Below, piece by piece: positions 1 to 7,200 of a stretch of DNA of 13,954 bases. Origin of the DNA: Stenotrophomonas sp. (GTDB lineage Bacteria > Pseudomonadota > Gammaproteobacteria > Xanthomonadales > Xanthomonadaceae); contig QFOV01000074.1 of NCBI GenBank assembly GCA_003248565.1, positions 1 to 13,954 of the forward strand. Direction: 5' to 3'. Both the position numbers and the translations under genes were made by a program. The notes under the pieces were generated by a model. That model was not told where the DNA came from, made no database searches, and was given only the letters and a program-made list of their open reading frames with translations. Each line of letters begins with the position of its first letter. Within the stretch, counting starts at the first letter, position 1.

Positions 1-703
1 AGGCGCGGTCGTAGCCGACGATGCTCTGGCCATGGCTGGGCGCCTCGGCCAGGCGCACGTTGCGCGGCACGATGGTGCGGAACACGCGGTCGCCGAAGTA
101 CTCGGTGAGCTGCGCCGACACCGCATTGGCCAGGTTGTTGCGCACGTCGAACATGGTGCGCAGCACGCCTTCGATTTCCAGCGCCGGGTTGAGGTTGATC
201 TTCAGCGCATCGATGGTTTCGACCAGCGCGCTCAGGCCCTCCAGCGCGTAGTACTCACACTGCATCGGCACGATCACCGAGTCGGCGGCGGCCAGCGCGT
301 TCAGCGTCAGCAGCGACAGCGCCGGCGGGCAGTCGATCAGGATGTAGTCGTATTGATCGCGGATAGGCGCCAGCGCGCGCTTGAGGCGCTGCTCGCGCTC
401 ACCCTGGTCCATCAGCTGGATCTCGGCGGCGGTCAGGTCGATGTTGCCTGGCAGCAGGTCGAAGCCTTCCGGCGTGGTGACGCGCACTTCGGCGGCGGTG
501 ACCTCGCCCAGCAGCAGGTCACAGGTGGACGCAGCCACCTCACGCTTGTCCACGCCACTGCCCATGGTCGCGTTGCCCTGCGAGTCCAGGTCGACCAGCA
601 GCACGCGCTTGGGCGCGGCGGCAAGGGAAGCAGCCAGATTGACAGCCGTCGTGGTCTTGCCGACGCCGCCTTTCTGGTTGGCGATGGCGATGATGCGAGC
701 CAT
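1..703 (-). CDS. parA: Chromosome partitioning ATPase ParA/Soj (3' end cut off by window edge)
   Basis: ParA is a deviant-Walker ATPase that works with ParB bound at parS sites to segregate the chromosome origin region. Translating the minus strand from the ATG at 703-701 gives 234 uninterrupted residues. They begin MARIIAIANQ and carry the deviant Walker A motif KGGVGKTT (residues 11-18), DLDSQGN (38-44) and DCPP (124-127), all diagnostic of the ParA/Soj/MinD family. Full-length relatives have about 260 residues, so roughly 30 are missing at the C-terminus. parB would be expected just beyond the left edge. rsmG lies upstream on the same strand, matching the conserved rsmG-parA-parB order found near many chromosomal origins. 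The 527-bp gap between rsmG and parA is unusually long and repeat-filled, so parA probably has its own promoter. I see no strong Shine-Dalgarno sequence. Confidence 0.95.
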   Translation of the reverse strand, partial: MARIIAIANQKGGVGKTTTAVNLAASLAAAPKRVLLVDLDSQGNATMGSGVDKREVAASTCDLLLGEVTAAEVRVTTPEGFDLLPGNIDLTAAEIQLMDQGEREQRLKRALAPIRDQYDYILIDCPPALSLLTLNALAAADSVIVPMQCEYYALEGLSALVETIDALKINLNPALEIEGVLRTMFDVRNNLANAVSAQLTEYFGDRVFRTIVPRNVRLAEAPSHGQSIVGYDRA

Positions 704-737
704 GCAGGAGAGCCTCGTTGGCGAAGTTGGACTGGTC

Positions 738-766
738 ATTATGGGGGTAGCGGCGCGCAGGCGGAA
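738..766 (-). promoter_or_regulatory. Possible parA promoter
   Basis: On the minus strand a CATAAT hexamer (743-738) lies 34 bases upstream of the parA ATG. Seventeen bases further upstream is a weak -35-like TTCCGC (766-761), which falls inside the first 39-bp tandem repeat. The -10 match is fair and the -35 match poor, so this is a tentative call. If real, the inverted repeats in the tandem duplication would overlap the -35 region. Confidence 0.25.
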
Positions 767-832
767 ATCGGTTTCCGGGTTACGGGCGGCTTTGCGCAGG
801 CGGAAATCGGTTTCCGGGTTACGGGCGGCTTT
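755..832. repeat. Perfect tandem duplication, 2 x 39 bp
   Basis: Two identical 39-bp units occupy 755-793 and 794-832. Each starts GCGCAGGCGG and ends GGGCGGCTTT. Each contains an inverted repeat, CGGAAA-tcgg-TTTCCG, at 762-777 and 801-816. The array sits just upstream of parA. It does not match the canonical parS palindrome (TGTTTCACGTGAAACA). It could be an operator pair or simply a recent slippage duplication. Confidence 0.9.
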
Positions 833-872
833 GGGGTGGGAATGTGCCCTGATTTGCTCTGCTTTGGCCGTA

Positions 873-918
873 CCCCCTCCCTTTGGCGCAGCCAAGGGGA
901 GGGCTGGGGAGGGGTAGC
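873..918 (+). repeat. GC-rich dispersed intergenic repeat, copy A
   Basis: The element is a C-rich arm (CCCCCTCCCTTTGG), a short variable loop, a G-rich arm (CCAAGGGGAGGG) and a tail YTGGGGAGGGGT followed by AGCTTTTGGCC. The arms can pair into a stem-loop. The same architecture recurs at 1058-1102, 1909-1950 and 3949-3995, and inverted at 2002-2105. This is a REP-like family confined to core intergenic gaps in this window. Confidence 0.8.
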
Positions 919-961
919 TTTTGGCCTTGGCCGCGGGGATTGCCCAGAACTACTGCTTTAG

Positions 962-999
962 CCCCTCTCCCGCTTGCGGGAGAGGGGTTGGGGTGAGGG
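962..999 (+). repeat. GC-rich hairpin repeat, copy B (perfect 12-bp stem)
   Basis: CCCCTCTCCCGC (962-973) pairs perfectly with GCGGGAGAGGGG (976-987) around a two-base gap. It is followed by TTGGGGTGAGGG and then AGCTTTTGGCC, the same tail seen after copy A. This is a variant of the dispersed family, similar to repeats I know to be widespread in gammaproteobacterial intergenic DNA. Confidence 0.8.
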
Positions 1000-1028
1000 C
1001 AGCTTTTGGCCTTGGCCGGTAAAGCCCC

Positions 1029-1051
1029 TGCCGAGCATGGCTCGGCACTAC
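1029..1051 (-). repeat. SMAG-like REP element (GTAG hairpin)
   Basis: On the minus strand the element reads GTAG, one base, then the stem TGCCGAGC-cat-GCTCGGCA. The eight-base arms (1029-1036 and 1040-1047) are perfectly complementary around a three-base loop. A GTAG tetranucleotide next to a short GC-rich stem matches the SMAG REPs known to be abundant in Stenotrophomonas maltophilia. This is a single copy, not a dimer. It supports the genus-level guess. Confidence 0.75.
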
Positions 1052-1057
1052 CGCCTG

Positions 1058-1102
1058 CCCCCTCCCTTTGGTCGAAGACCAAGGGGAGGGTTGGGGAGGG
1101 GT
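1058..1102 (+). repeat. GC-rich dispersed intergenic repeat, copy C
   Basis: Same family as copy A: a C-rich arm ending TTTGGTC, loop GAA, then GACCAAGGGGAGGG and the tail TTGGGGAGGGG. The inner GGTC-GAA-GACC arms compensate each other although they differ from copy A, so pairing appears conserved rather than sequence alone. Confidence 0.8.
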
Positions 1103-1149
1103 GCCGTTGCTCTGGCTCTCCAAATGACAGCCAAGCAAAGATCAAAAGC

Positions 1150-1218
1150 GCCCCCTTCCGCCCCCCGCCTTCGCGGGGGCAGGCTCTACGGGCACCTTCC
1201 CCCGCAAGCGGAGGAAGG
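1150..1218. repeat. Two-hairpin repeat block downstream of rsmG (copy D)
   Basis: The first hairpin is CCCCCGC-cttc-GCGGGGG (1162-1179). The second, CCTTCC-c-CCGC-aa-GCGG-a-GGAAGG (1195-1218), lies 11 bases past the rsmG stop codon on the minus strand. The second could slow or end rsmG transcription, but it has no T-run on the minus strand, so it is not a clear intrinsic terminator. The leading AAGATCAAAAGC (1138-1149) recurs before the block at 4058, showing that the two blocks are related. Confidence 0.65.
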
Positions 1219-1229
1219 AATCCAGCGGC

Positions 1230-1868
1230 TCAGGTCCGCTCCACCACCACCAGATGCCGGTCACCAACCAGCCCCGGCACCTGCAGCGGGCGCACTTCCA
1301 GCACCTGCCAGCCGGCGGGCAGCTGGGCGATCTCTTCGTGCGGGTACACCCCCTTCATCGCCAGCAACTGGCCGCCGGGGCGCAGCAGATGACCGCCAAC
1401 CTCGATGATGCCGGCCAGCGTATCCATGGCACGGGCGGTGAGGTTGTCGTAAGCACCCGGCTCGTCCAGCGCTTCGGCGCGGGATTCGGCGACGCGGGCA
1501 TTACCCAGACCAAGCTGGCGCACGGCCTCGCGCATGAAGCGGGCCTTCTTGCCGTTGCTCTCGACCAGGGTCACCTGCAGCTGCGGGTGGGTGATGGCCA
1601 ACGGAATGCCCGGCAAGCCGGGGCCGGTGCCCAGATCGGCCAGACTGCCGCTGCTGACATGCTCGGCCATGGCCAGCGAATCGAGCAGATGGCGGGTCAC
1701 CATTTCGCGGGGATCGCGGATGGCGGTGAGATTGTAGGTGCGATTCCAGCGCACCAGCAGGGTCAGGTAGGCCAGCAGGGGCTTGGCCAAAGCGGCGTCC
1801 AGACCCATGGCCTTCAAGCCGTGGTCGAGGTCGCTGGCGACTTCGCGCGGGAGAGTGGTGTCGTTCAT
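1230..1868 (-). CDS. rsmG: 16S rRNA (guanine527-N7)-methyltransferase RsmG
   Basis: RsmG (GidB) uses S-adenosylmethionine to methylate N7 of G527 in 16S rRNA. The call uses the ATG at 1868-1866, giving 212 residues beginning MNDTTLPREV, the usual family length. The open frame continues upstream to 2273, but that part is translated GC-rich repeat and not homologous sequence. Recognisable blocks are WNRTYNLTAIRDP, the substrate-side RHLLDSLA, the SAM-binding LADLGTGPGLPGIPLA, the acidic LVESNGKKARFM, and RAMDTLAGI. A neighbouring parA downstream on the same strand agrees with the conserved rsmG-parAB order. The gap to parA is long and full of repeats, so cotranscription is uncertain. No frameshift or missing motif is seen. 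Confidence 0.95.
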   Translation of the reverse strand: MNDTTLPREVASDLDHGLKAMGLDAALAKPLLAYLTLLVRWNRTYNLTAIRDPREMVTRHLLDSLAMAEHVSSGSLADLGTGPGLPGIPLAITHPQLQVTLVESNGKKARFMREAVRQLGLGNARVAESRAEALDEPGAYDNLTARAMDTLAGIIEVGGHLLRPGGQLLAMKGVYPHEEIAQLPAGWQVLEVRPLQVPGLVGDRHLVVVERT

Positions 1869-1908
1869 GGCAGGGATTATCGCAGGAGTGGCTGCTTTCG
1901 CTTTAGGC

Positions 1909-1952
1909 CCCCTCCCTTGTGCGCAGCACAGGGGAGGGTTGGGGAGGGGTGC
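1909..1952 (+). repeat. GC-rich dispersed intergenic repeat, copy E
   Basis: A C-rich arm (CCCCCTCCCTTGTGC), a loop and a G-rich arm (GCACAGGGGAGGG) are followed by TTGGGGAGGGGTGCT. The inner arms GTGC and GCAC pair, a compensatory version of the copy A stem. It lies upstream of rsmG and downstream of the phosphopantetheinyl transferase gene. Confidence 0.8.
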
Positions 1953-2001
1953 TCTGGATCTGGCTTTTGATCTGTCGCGCAGGGCAAGAGCAACGGCAAC
2001 A

Positions 2002-2105
2002 GCTACCCCTCCCCGGCCCTCCCCTACGCTTCGCGCAAGGGAGGGAGCAGAAGCTACCCCTCCCCGGCCCTCCCCTTGGCCTGCGGCCAAAGGGAGGGAG
2101 CAGAA
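2002..2105 (-). repeat. Two tandem inverted copies of the GC-rich repeat (copies F1 and F2)
   Basis: Two head-to-tail units of about 51 and 53 bp (2002-2052 and 2053-2105) each begin GCTACCCCTCCCCGGCCCTC and end AAGGGAGGGAGCAGAA. Read on the minus strand they match copy A, including the GGGGTAGC tail. The loops differ (tacgcttcgcgc against ttggcctgcggcc), but each keeps local self-complementarity. The array ends at the stop codon of the phosphopantetheinyl transferase gene. Confidence 0.8.
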
Positions 2106-2106
2106 G

Positions 2107-2697
2107 CTACAGCGGATACCACGCCAGCGCAGCCCGGAAATCCTCCGTCGCCTGCCACTCATATAAATGCCAGCGGGCCGCATCACCCAGGCCCGGGTCG
2201 CACCACACCAGCTGCAAGGCCCCCGTCGCATCCGGCGCGAAGCGCAGCTTCTCCAGCCCGAATGAAATGCCATGCCCGTGCGCCTTCAGCAGCGCCTCCT
2301 TGGCGCACCACACGCGGAAGAACCAGTGCTCGCAGCCGCTGTCGTCCAGCGCATCCAGCCAGACAATCTCCTCCGGGTGGAAGAAACGACGGATCACCTC
2401 GCGCATCTGCTTGCGTGGCCGCTGCCGCTCCAGGTCCACGCCCAGGCGTGCGCCCTCGCCCAGCGCCACCAGCAGATGGCCGCCGCTATGGCTCCAGCCG
2501 GTGCCGTAATGCGCCAGCTCACCGATCAGCCACGGCCGGCTGCGCTCATCGCGGGTCAGCGGCAAGGTCTCTGGCGTGGTGTCGAAAACACCGGCCAGCA
2601 CCTCGCGGGCCTGCGGCTCACCACGGGTTCCAGGGGTATGCGGCAACAGCCACACCTCCACCTGACCAAACTGCCAATGGCGACCAGCGGGGCTCAT
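2107..2697 (-). CDS. 4'-phosphopantetheinyl transferase, Sfp/AcpT-type
   Basis: The enzyme transfers the phosphopantetheine arm of CoA to a conserved serine of acyl- or peptidyl-carrier proteins, activating them. The 196-residue protein has the family signatures in order: SHSGGHLLVAL (69-79), GVDLE with the metal-binding acids D88 and E90 (86-90), and FRVWCAKEALLKAHGHG (127-143) with W130, K133, E134 and K138. The length is at the short end for Sfp-type enzymes and typical of proteobacterial AcpT-like proteins. No carrier protein or synthase is adjacent, so the substrate cannot be named. rsmG lies 238 bp downstream on the same strand, separated by repeats. The ATG at 2697 is the first in frame and is divergent from the membrane-protein gene starting at 2800. 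Confidence 0.88.
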   Translation of the reverse strand: MSPAGRHWQFGQVEVWLLPHTPGTRGEPQAREVLAGVFDTTPETLPLTRDERSRPWLIGELAHYGTGWSHSGGHLLVALGEGARLGVDLERQRPRKQMREVIRRFFHPEEIVWLDALDDSGCEHWFFRVWCAKEALLKAHGHGISFGLEKLRFAPDATGALQLVWCDPGLGDAARWHLYEWQATEDFRAALAWYPL

Positions 2698-2799
2698 GCT
2701 GAACAGGCTCCTGCCCGGACAAACATGTTCTTAACGCCACTGCGCGTTGACTGTCGCCACCGCACCTTTCGGGGTGCTTCACGGCAGGGAGGTTCGCGC

Positions 2800-3054
2800 A
2801 TGGGCATCATCATCTGGTTGATTATTGGTGGCGTCGTGGGTTGGCTGGCCAGCATCATCATGCGCCGCGATGCGCAGCAGGGCATCATCCTGAACATCGT
2901 GGTGGGCATCGTCGGCGCCATGATCGCCGGCTTCTTCTTCAGCGGCGGCAGCATCAATGGTGCGATCACCGTGCGCTCCTTCCTGTTGTCACTGGTCGGC
3001 GCGGTAGTGCTGCTGGCCATCGTCAATCTGTTCACACGCAAAAGCGTGCGTTAA
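2800..3054 (+). CDS. GlsB/YeaQ/YmgE family small membrane protein
   Basis: This 84-residue hydrophobic protein is of the family long labelled transglycosylase-associated. Its biochemical role is not established; relatives are often stress-inducible inner-membrane proteins. Three membrane segments are visible, at about residues 3-21 (WLIIGGVVGWLASIIM), 27-47 (GIILNIVVGIVGAMIAGFFF) and 60-78 (FLLSLVGAVVLLAIVNLF), with the typical GG/GA-rich helices and a short basic C-terminus (TRKSVR). The ATG at 2800 is preceded by AGGGAGGT (2786-2793) at seven-base spacing, an excellent ribosome binding site. The longer open frame reaching back to 2272 is a shadow of the transferase gene. An intrinsic terminator follows the stop. 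Confidence 0.9.
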   Translation: MGIIIWLIIGGVVGWLASIIMRRDAQQGIILNIVVGIVGAMIAGFFFSGGSINGAITVRSFLLSLVGAVVLLAIVNLFTRKSVR

Positions 3055-3078
3055 CCGTTCTGGCGCCGATTCGACCGA

Positions 3079-3111
3079 GGCCCGGCTGGCAACAGCCGGG
3101 CCTTGTTGTTT
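3079..3111 (+). terminator. Intrinsic terminator after the YeaQ-family gene
   Basis: GGCCCGGCTG (3079-3088) pairs perfectly with CAGCCGGGCC (3093-3102) around a GCAA tetraloop and is followed by TTGTTGTTT. This is a classic rho-independent terminator for plus-strand transcription. It sits between convergent genes; the minus-strand side lacks a T-run, so it is less convincing for xth. Confidence 0.88.
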
Positions 3112-3884
3112 CAGCCCTGTGCCAATTGCACCCAGGCCGGCGCGTGATCACTGGGGCGTTCCCAGGTGCGCGGCTCACGGTCGATGCCGGAAGCGGCTGC
3201 GCGCGGCTTGAGCGCATCGGAGATCAGGGTCAGGTCGATGCGCAGGCCCAGATCGCGACGGAAACCGGCCGCACGGTAATCCCACCAGCTGAAGATGCCA
3301 GCGGCATCGTTGTGCAGTCGGAAAGCGTCGTGCAGGCCCAGATCCAGCAGCTTCTGCAGCGCGCCACGCTCGGCGGTCGAGGTCAGGATGTGGTCACCGT
3401 TCCATACCGCCGGGTCGTAGACATCGCGGTCATCCGGCGCGATGTTGAAATCGCCCATCACCACCAGCTGCGGATGCTTCTGCAGCTCGGCCGCGACCCA
3501 GGCGTGCACCGCTTCCAGCCAACGCAACTTGTAGGCGTACTTGTCGGTGCCCACGTCCTGGCCGTTGACCACGTACAGATTGATGATGCGCACGCCATTG
3601 ACGGTGCCGGCAATCACCCGCTTCTGCTCGTCCTCGAAGCCGGGAATGCCGATCTGCACGTCTTCGATCGGGTGCCGCGACAGCAGCGCCACCCCGTTAT
3701 AGGTCTTCTGCCCGGCGAACACATTGCGGTAGCCCAGCTCCAGCAGCCGCGTATCGGGGAACTTGTGGTCCTCCAGCTTGGTTTCCTGGATGCCGACCAC
3801 GTCGGGGGCAAAGTCGGCCAGCCACTGTTCCAGGTGCGGCAGGCGGACGTTGAGCGAATTGACGTTCCACGAAGCGATTTTCAT
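3111..3884 (-). CDS. xth: Exodeoxyribonuclease III (AP endonuclease)
   Basis: Exonuclease III cleaves DNA 5' to abasic sites and degrades one strand of duplex DNA from the 3' end in base-excision repair. The 257-residue protein starts at MKIASWNVNS, the standard N-terminus of the family; the open frame runs ten codons further upstream but those residues are not conserved. Catalytic residues of the endonuclease/exonuclease/phosphatase fold are visible: N7, E34 in GIQETKL, Y104, D145 and N147 in GDFNIAP, D217, and D246-H247 in SDHAP, closely matching the E. coli layout. The gene converges on the membrane-protein gene. No clear Shine-Dalgarno sequence precedes the ATG at 3884. Confidence 0.95.
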   Translation of the reverse strand: MKIASWNVNSLNVRLPHLEQWLADFAPDVVGIQETKLEDHKFPDTRLLELGYRNVFAGQKTYNGVALLSRHPIEDVQIGIPGFEDEQKRVIAGTVNGVRIINLYVVNGQDVGTDKYAYKLRWLEAVHAWVAAELQKHPQLVVMGDFNIAPDDRDVYDPAVWNGDHILTSTAERGALQKLLDLGLHDAFRLHNDAAGIFSWWDYRAAGFRRDLGLRIDLTLISDALKPRAAASGIDREPRTWERPSDHAPAWVQLAQG

Positions 3885-3948
3885 GCAGGGGATTCTAGCC
3901 GGGGCTGGAGCCAAAGGCCCTCCTTTCAGCTAAAGACGGCAGCAATCA

Positions 3949-3995
3949 GCCCCCTCCCTTGCGCCAAAGGCGCAGGGGAGGGTTGGGGAGGGGTG
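3949..3995 (+). repeat. GC-rich dispersed intergenic repeat, copy G
   Basis: A C-rich arm (CCCCCTCCCTTGCGCC), AAA loop and GGCGCAGGGGAGGG arm are followed by TTGGGGAGGGGTGC. The inner GCGCC-aaa-GGCGC stem is another compensatory variant of the family. The hexamer microsatellite starts directly at its end. Confidence 0.8.
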
Positions 3996-4024
3996 CTTTG
4001 GCTTTGGCTTTGGCTTTGGCTCTG
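3995..4024 (+). repeat. Hexamer microsatellite, (GCTTTG)4 plus one imperfect unit
   Basis: Four exact GCTTTG units are followed by GCTCTG. The same position after copies A and B has a single AGCTTTTGGCCTTGGCC, so this looks like local expansion of the repeat-family tail. It lies about 200 bases upstream of the hsdR start. It is not in a coding frame. Confidence 0.85.
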
Positions 4025-4057
4025 GCTTGTAGGCAGCAGCACAAGCAAGATCAAAAG

Positions 4058-4105
4058 CCCCCCTCCCGCCCCTTCAGGGCACCCTCCCCCACGTGCGGGA
4101 GAGGG
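4058..4105. repeat. GC-rich hairpin block, copy H (last repeat before the island)
   Basis: The block begins CCCCCCTCCCGCCCC, contains CCCTCCCCCAC facing GTGCGGGAGAGGG (4082-4105), and is preceded by AGATCAAAAGC, as is the block downstream of rsmG. It marks the last member of the repeat family before the restriction-modification genes. Confidence 0.65.
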
Positions 4106-4225
4106 ACGGCACAGCTTCCACGAGCACTTTCCCTAAATACCCCAGCGCGCTTGGCTGGCTGCGGCGCCAGCTAACGCCTACCATGCAGATCTGTGCTCCA
4201 AGGGGGGAGCGCCGGAGACAAATGG

Positions 4226-7200
4226 ATGTCCGCAACACAAGGTAACTTCACCTTTCTCGGCCAACACGATCCCGTCCTGTTGCGGCTGGCGACGACCGCC
4301 GAACAGGTTTTCGCTTCCGATCCCAATACCACCCTGATCAAACTGCGCCAACTTGGCGAGGCGCTGGCGCAGGCGCTGGCATCACAGGCAGGCCTGAAGT
4401 TTGACGCCCAGACAACCCAGCTGGAGCTGATCCAGCTGTTGAACCGGCATCTGGACCTGGATCCGGGCATCCGCAATCTGTTCCACACCTTGCGGGTGGA
4501 AGGCAATCGCGCCACCCATGGTTTTTCCACCCAGCACCGGGAAGCCATGGATGGGCTACGCGTCGCCCGTGAACTCAGCATCTGGTACCACCGCACCTCC
4601 GGCAAAGCCGACAGCGCGTTCCGGCCCGGCGCATTCACCGCGCCGACGGACCCCAGTGCCGCCCTGCGTGCTTTGCACGGCCAGATCGACACGCTGGAGC
4701 AGGAGCTGCGTCAACGTGATGAAGCCCTTGAGGGCAGCCGCAAACTGGCTGAACTGCGCATCGAGGAGAGTGCGCAAAGCATGGCGCTGGCCGAGGCCAT
4801 GGATGAGGAGGCCCGCGCACTGAAAGTGCAGTTGGACGAACGCGCAGCGCAGTTCGAGCGGGAGCGAATCCAGTTCCACGCGCAACTGCAGGCCCTGCAA
4901 CAGGCCAGCAGCACCGACCAGCCGCAGGCCACGGCCCTCGTCAAACGTAGCCGCCAAGCGGCCGCAGCCTTCGATCCGGACGAAGAACTCACCCGCATCC
5001 TGATTGACCAGCAACTGCGCGACGCAGGCTGGGAAGCAGATTCACTGCAACTGACCTGGTCCAAAGGCGCCCGCCCGGAGAAAGGCCGGTGCATGGCGAT
5101 TGCCGAATGGCCAACGCGTAGCGCCAAGGCCTGTGCCGACTATGTGCTGTTTGATGGCCTGATGCCTGTGGCTATCGTAGAAGCCAAGCGTCGGCGGGTG
5201 AATATTGCCGAGCGCATTGACCAAGCCGAGCGCTACTCCCGCGACCTTCCCATCAGCGCACCGCTGCAGCTGGCCGGCATTGGTCCCGCCGGTGGCCCTT
5301 GGGCTGACGGCCAGGGCTCGCAGTTCCAGGTGCCGTTTGCCTATGCCTGCAACGGCCGGCCATGGATCAAACAGCTGGCCGAACAATCCGGCATCTGGTT
5401 CCGTGACCTGCGCAGCCCGGCCAATCTCAAACGACCGCTGCAGCAATTCCACACCCCGCAGGGCTTGGCCGAGCTGATGCTGCGTGACCGAGAACTGGCA
5501 GAACAGCGCCTGAGCACCGAGCCCTACGGCTACCTCAAGCTCCGCCCCTATCAGCAGGAGGCCATTGCTGCCGTTGAGAAAGCCCTGGCAGCAGGCCAAC
5601 GCCACTGCTTGTTGGCGATGGCCACAGGTACCGGCAAGACCCGCACCACCATTGGCTTGATCTACCGCCTGCTCAAGGCCGAGCGCTTCACTCGCGTCCT
5701 GTTCCTGGTCGATCGCACCAGCTTGGGCACCCAGGCACGTGAAGCCTTTGACGACATGTCGCTGGAGCAGGGCCAAAGCCTCTCGCAGATCTACAACGTC
5801 AATGATCTGGGCGACATGGCCGCCGAGGCGGAGACCCGCGTGCAGGTTGCCACCGTGCAAGCCATGGTGCGGCGGTTGTTCCAGTCCGATGCGCCACCGC
5901 CGATTGACCAGTTCGACTGCATCATCGTCGACGAGGCGCACCGCGGTTACACCCTGGACCAGGAGATGACCGAGGGCGAGCTCTCGCTGCGCGACCACGC
6001 GCAATACCTGTCCCAATATCGACGTGTGCTGGAGTACTTCGACGCCTGCCGTATCGGCCTGACCGCCACCCCCGCACGGCAGACCACCGAAATCTTCGGT
6101 CGACCGGTCTATACCTACAGCTACCGCGAAGCCGTAGCCGATGATTGGCTGATCGACCACGAGCCGCCCATCCGCTTCGAGACGCAGCTCAGTCGCAACG
6201 GCATCCACTTCGATAAAGGCGAGCTGGTCGAGGTGGTCAACGCGCTGACAGGCGAGGTGGACTGCGCCGAACTCGACGACGAGCTGTCCTTCGATATCGA
6301 GTCTTTCAACCGCAGCGTCATCACTGCCGATTTTGATCGGGTCATCTGCCAGGCATTGGCAGACGAGCTGGACCCGCTGGGTGAAGAAAAGACCTTGGTG
6401 TTCTGCGTCAACCAGGTACATGCGGTACGCGTATGCAACCTGCTCAACGCGGCCTTCCACAAGGTCTATGGCGACGACTGGAACCAGGCCGCCGTGCAGG
6501 TCATCACCGGCCGCACCGACGAAGTGGCCAAGGTGATACGCCGCTACAAGACCGAGCGCCTGCCCAGCGTGGCCATTACCGTGGACTTGCTGACCACCGG
6601 CATCGATGTGCCAGCCATCACCAACCTGGTGTTCATGCGCCGGGTGCGCTCGCGCATTCTCTACGAACAGATGAAGGGCCGCGCTACCCGCCGCTGCGAT
6701 GACATCGGCAAGACTGTATTCCGCATCTACGACCCGGTACGTCTATACGAAGCACTGGAGGCGGTGGATACCATGCGGCCGCTGGTCAAGGACCCCAATA
6801 TCAGCGTCGGCCAGCTGCTGCACGAGCTGCAGGACCCGCGCAGCCATCAACCGGGTTCCAGCCCCGAGGCCAGCAGCCACGCCCAGGATGTGCTGGACCA
6901 GCTCAGCCAGAAGCTGATGCGCGTATTGCGCCGTGCCAGCCACAAGGCACAGAACCGCGAACCGCTGCGCAAACAACTGGAGCAACTGGAAACCGCCTGG
7001 GGCGTTGAGCCGGCCAAGCTGCACCAGCACCTGCACGGTCTAGGCCCAGAGCAGGCCGCCAGCTTCATCGCCACCCGCCTGCCGGCGCTGGAAGCCCAGA
7101 TCGACGAGCTGCGTGCACTGCTGGCCAGCGAACAATACCCCATCATTTCCCATCACACCGACACGCTGCTGCTGCGCGAGGTGAGCTACGGCGGCAATAA

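Larger units (their letters stand above)
704..1229. other. Long repeat-filled intergenic region between rsmG and parA
   Basis: No credible gene lies in these 526 bases. Open frames crossing it are shadows of parA or low-complexity readings of GC-rich repeats. It holds, from the parA side, a 39-bp tandem duplication, a GC-rich repeat (873-918), a perfect 12-bp-stem hairpin (962-999), a SMAG-like REP (1029-1051), a second GC-rich repeat (1058-1102) and a two-hairpin block (1150-1218) next to the rsmG stop. Confidence 0.8.
3885..4192. other. Intergenic region between divergent xth and hsdR: junction of core genome and defence island
   Basis: No gene is supported in these 308 bases. The region holds a GC-rich repeat (3949-3995), a hexamer microsatellite (3995-4024) and a further hairpin block (4058-4105). 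Promoters for both xth and hsdR must lie here or close by, but I cannot pick a convincing -35/-10 pair. A TAAATA at 4134-4139 is the only AT-rich hexamer near hsdR. From here rightwards the dispersed repeats stop, so the left end of the island probably falls between about 4106 and 4192. Confidence 0.6.

Noticed and set aside
755..832. parS site
   Set aside because: The inverted repeat in the 39-bp unit does not match the conserved parS palindrome TGTTTCACGTGAAACA.
32..961. 309-codon plus-strand open frame across the parA region
   Set aside because: It is antisense to parA, whose translated product has intact ParA motifs. The frame's composition (Q, H, R, G rich) is typical of a shadow of a GC-rich gene.
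1869..2273. N-terminal extension of rsmG back to 2273
   Set aside because: The extra 135 codons translate GC-rich repeats and the end of the transferase gene. The family's N-terminus and length fit the ATG at 1868.
2841..4136. 431-codon plus-strand open frame spanning the end of the YeaQ-family gene and xth
   Set aside because: It is antisense to xth and runs through intergenic repeats into low-complexity LWLWLW sequence, so it is not a protein gene.
4193..4225. GTG start of hsdR at 4193
   Set aside because: Possible, but the ATG at 4226 has GGAG at eight-base spacing, and from memory HsdR relatives start near this MSATQ-like position. The added eleven residues look like translated leader.
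5042..6460. 472-codon minus-strand open frame inside hsdR
   Set aside because: It lies opposite the nuclease and helicase motifs of hsdR, shows no family motif, and has shadow-like composition.
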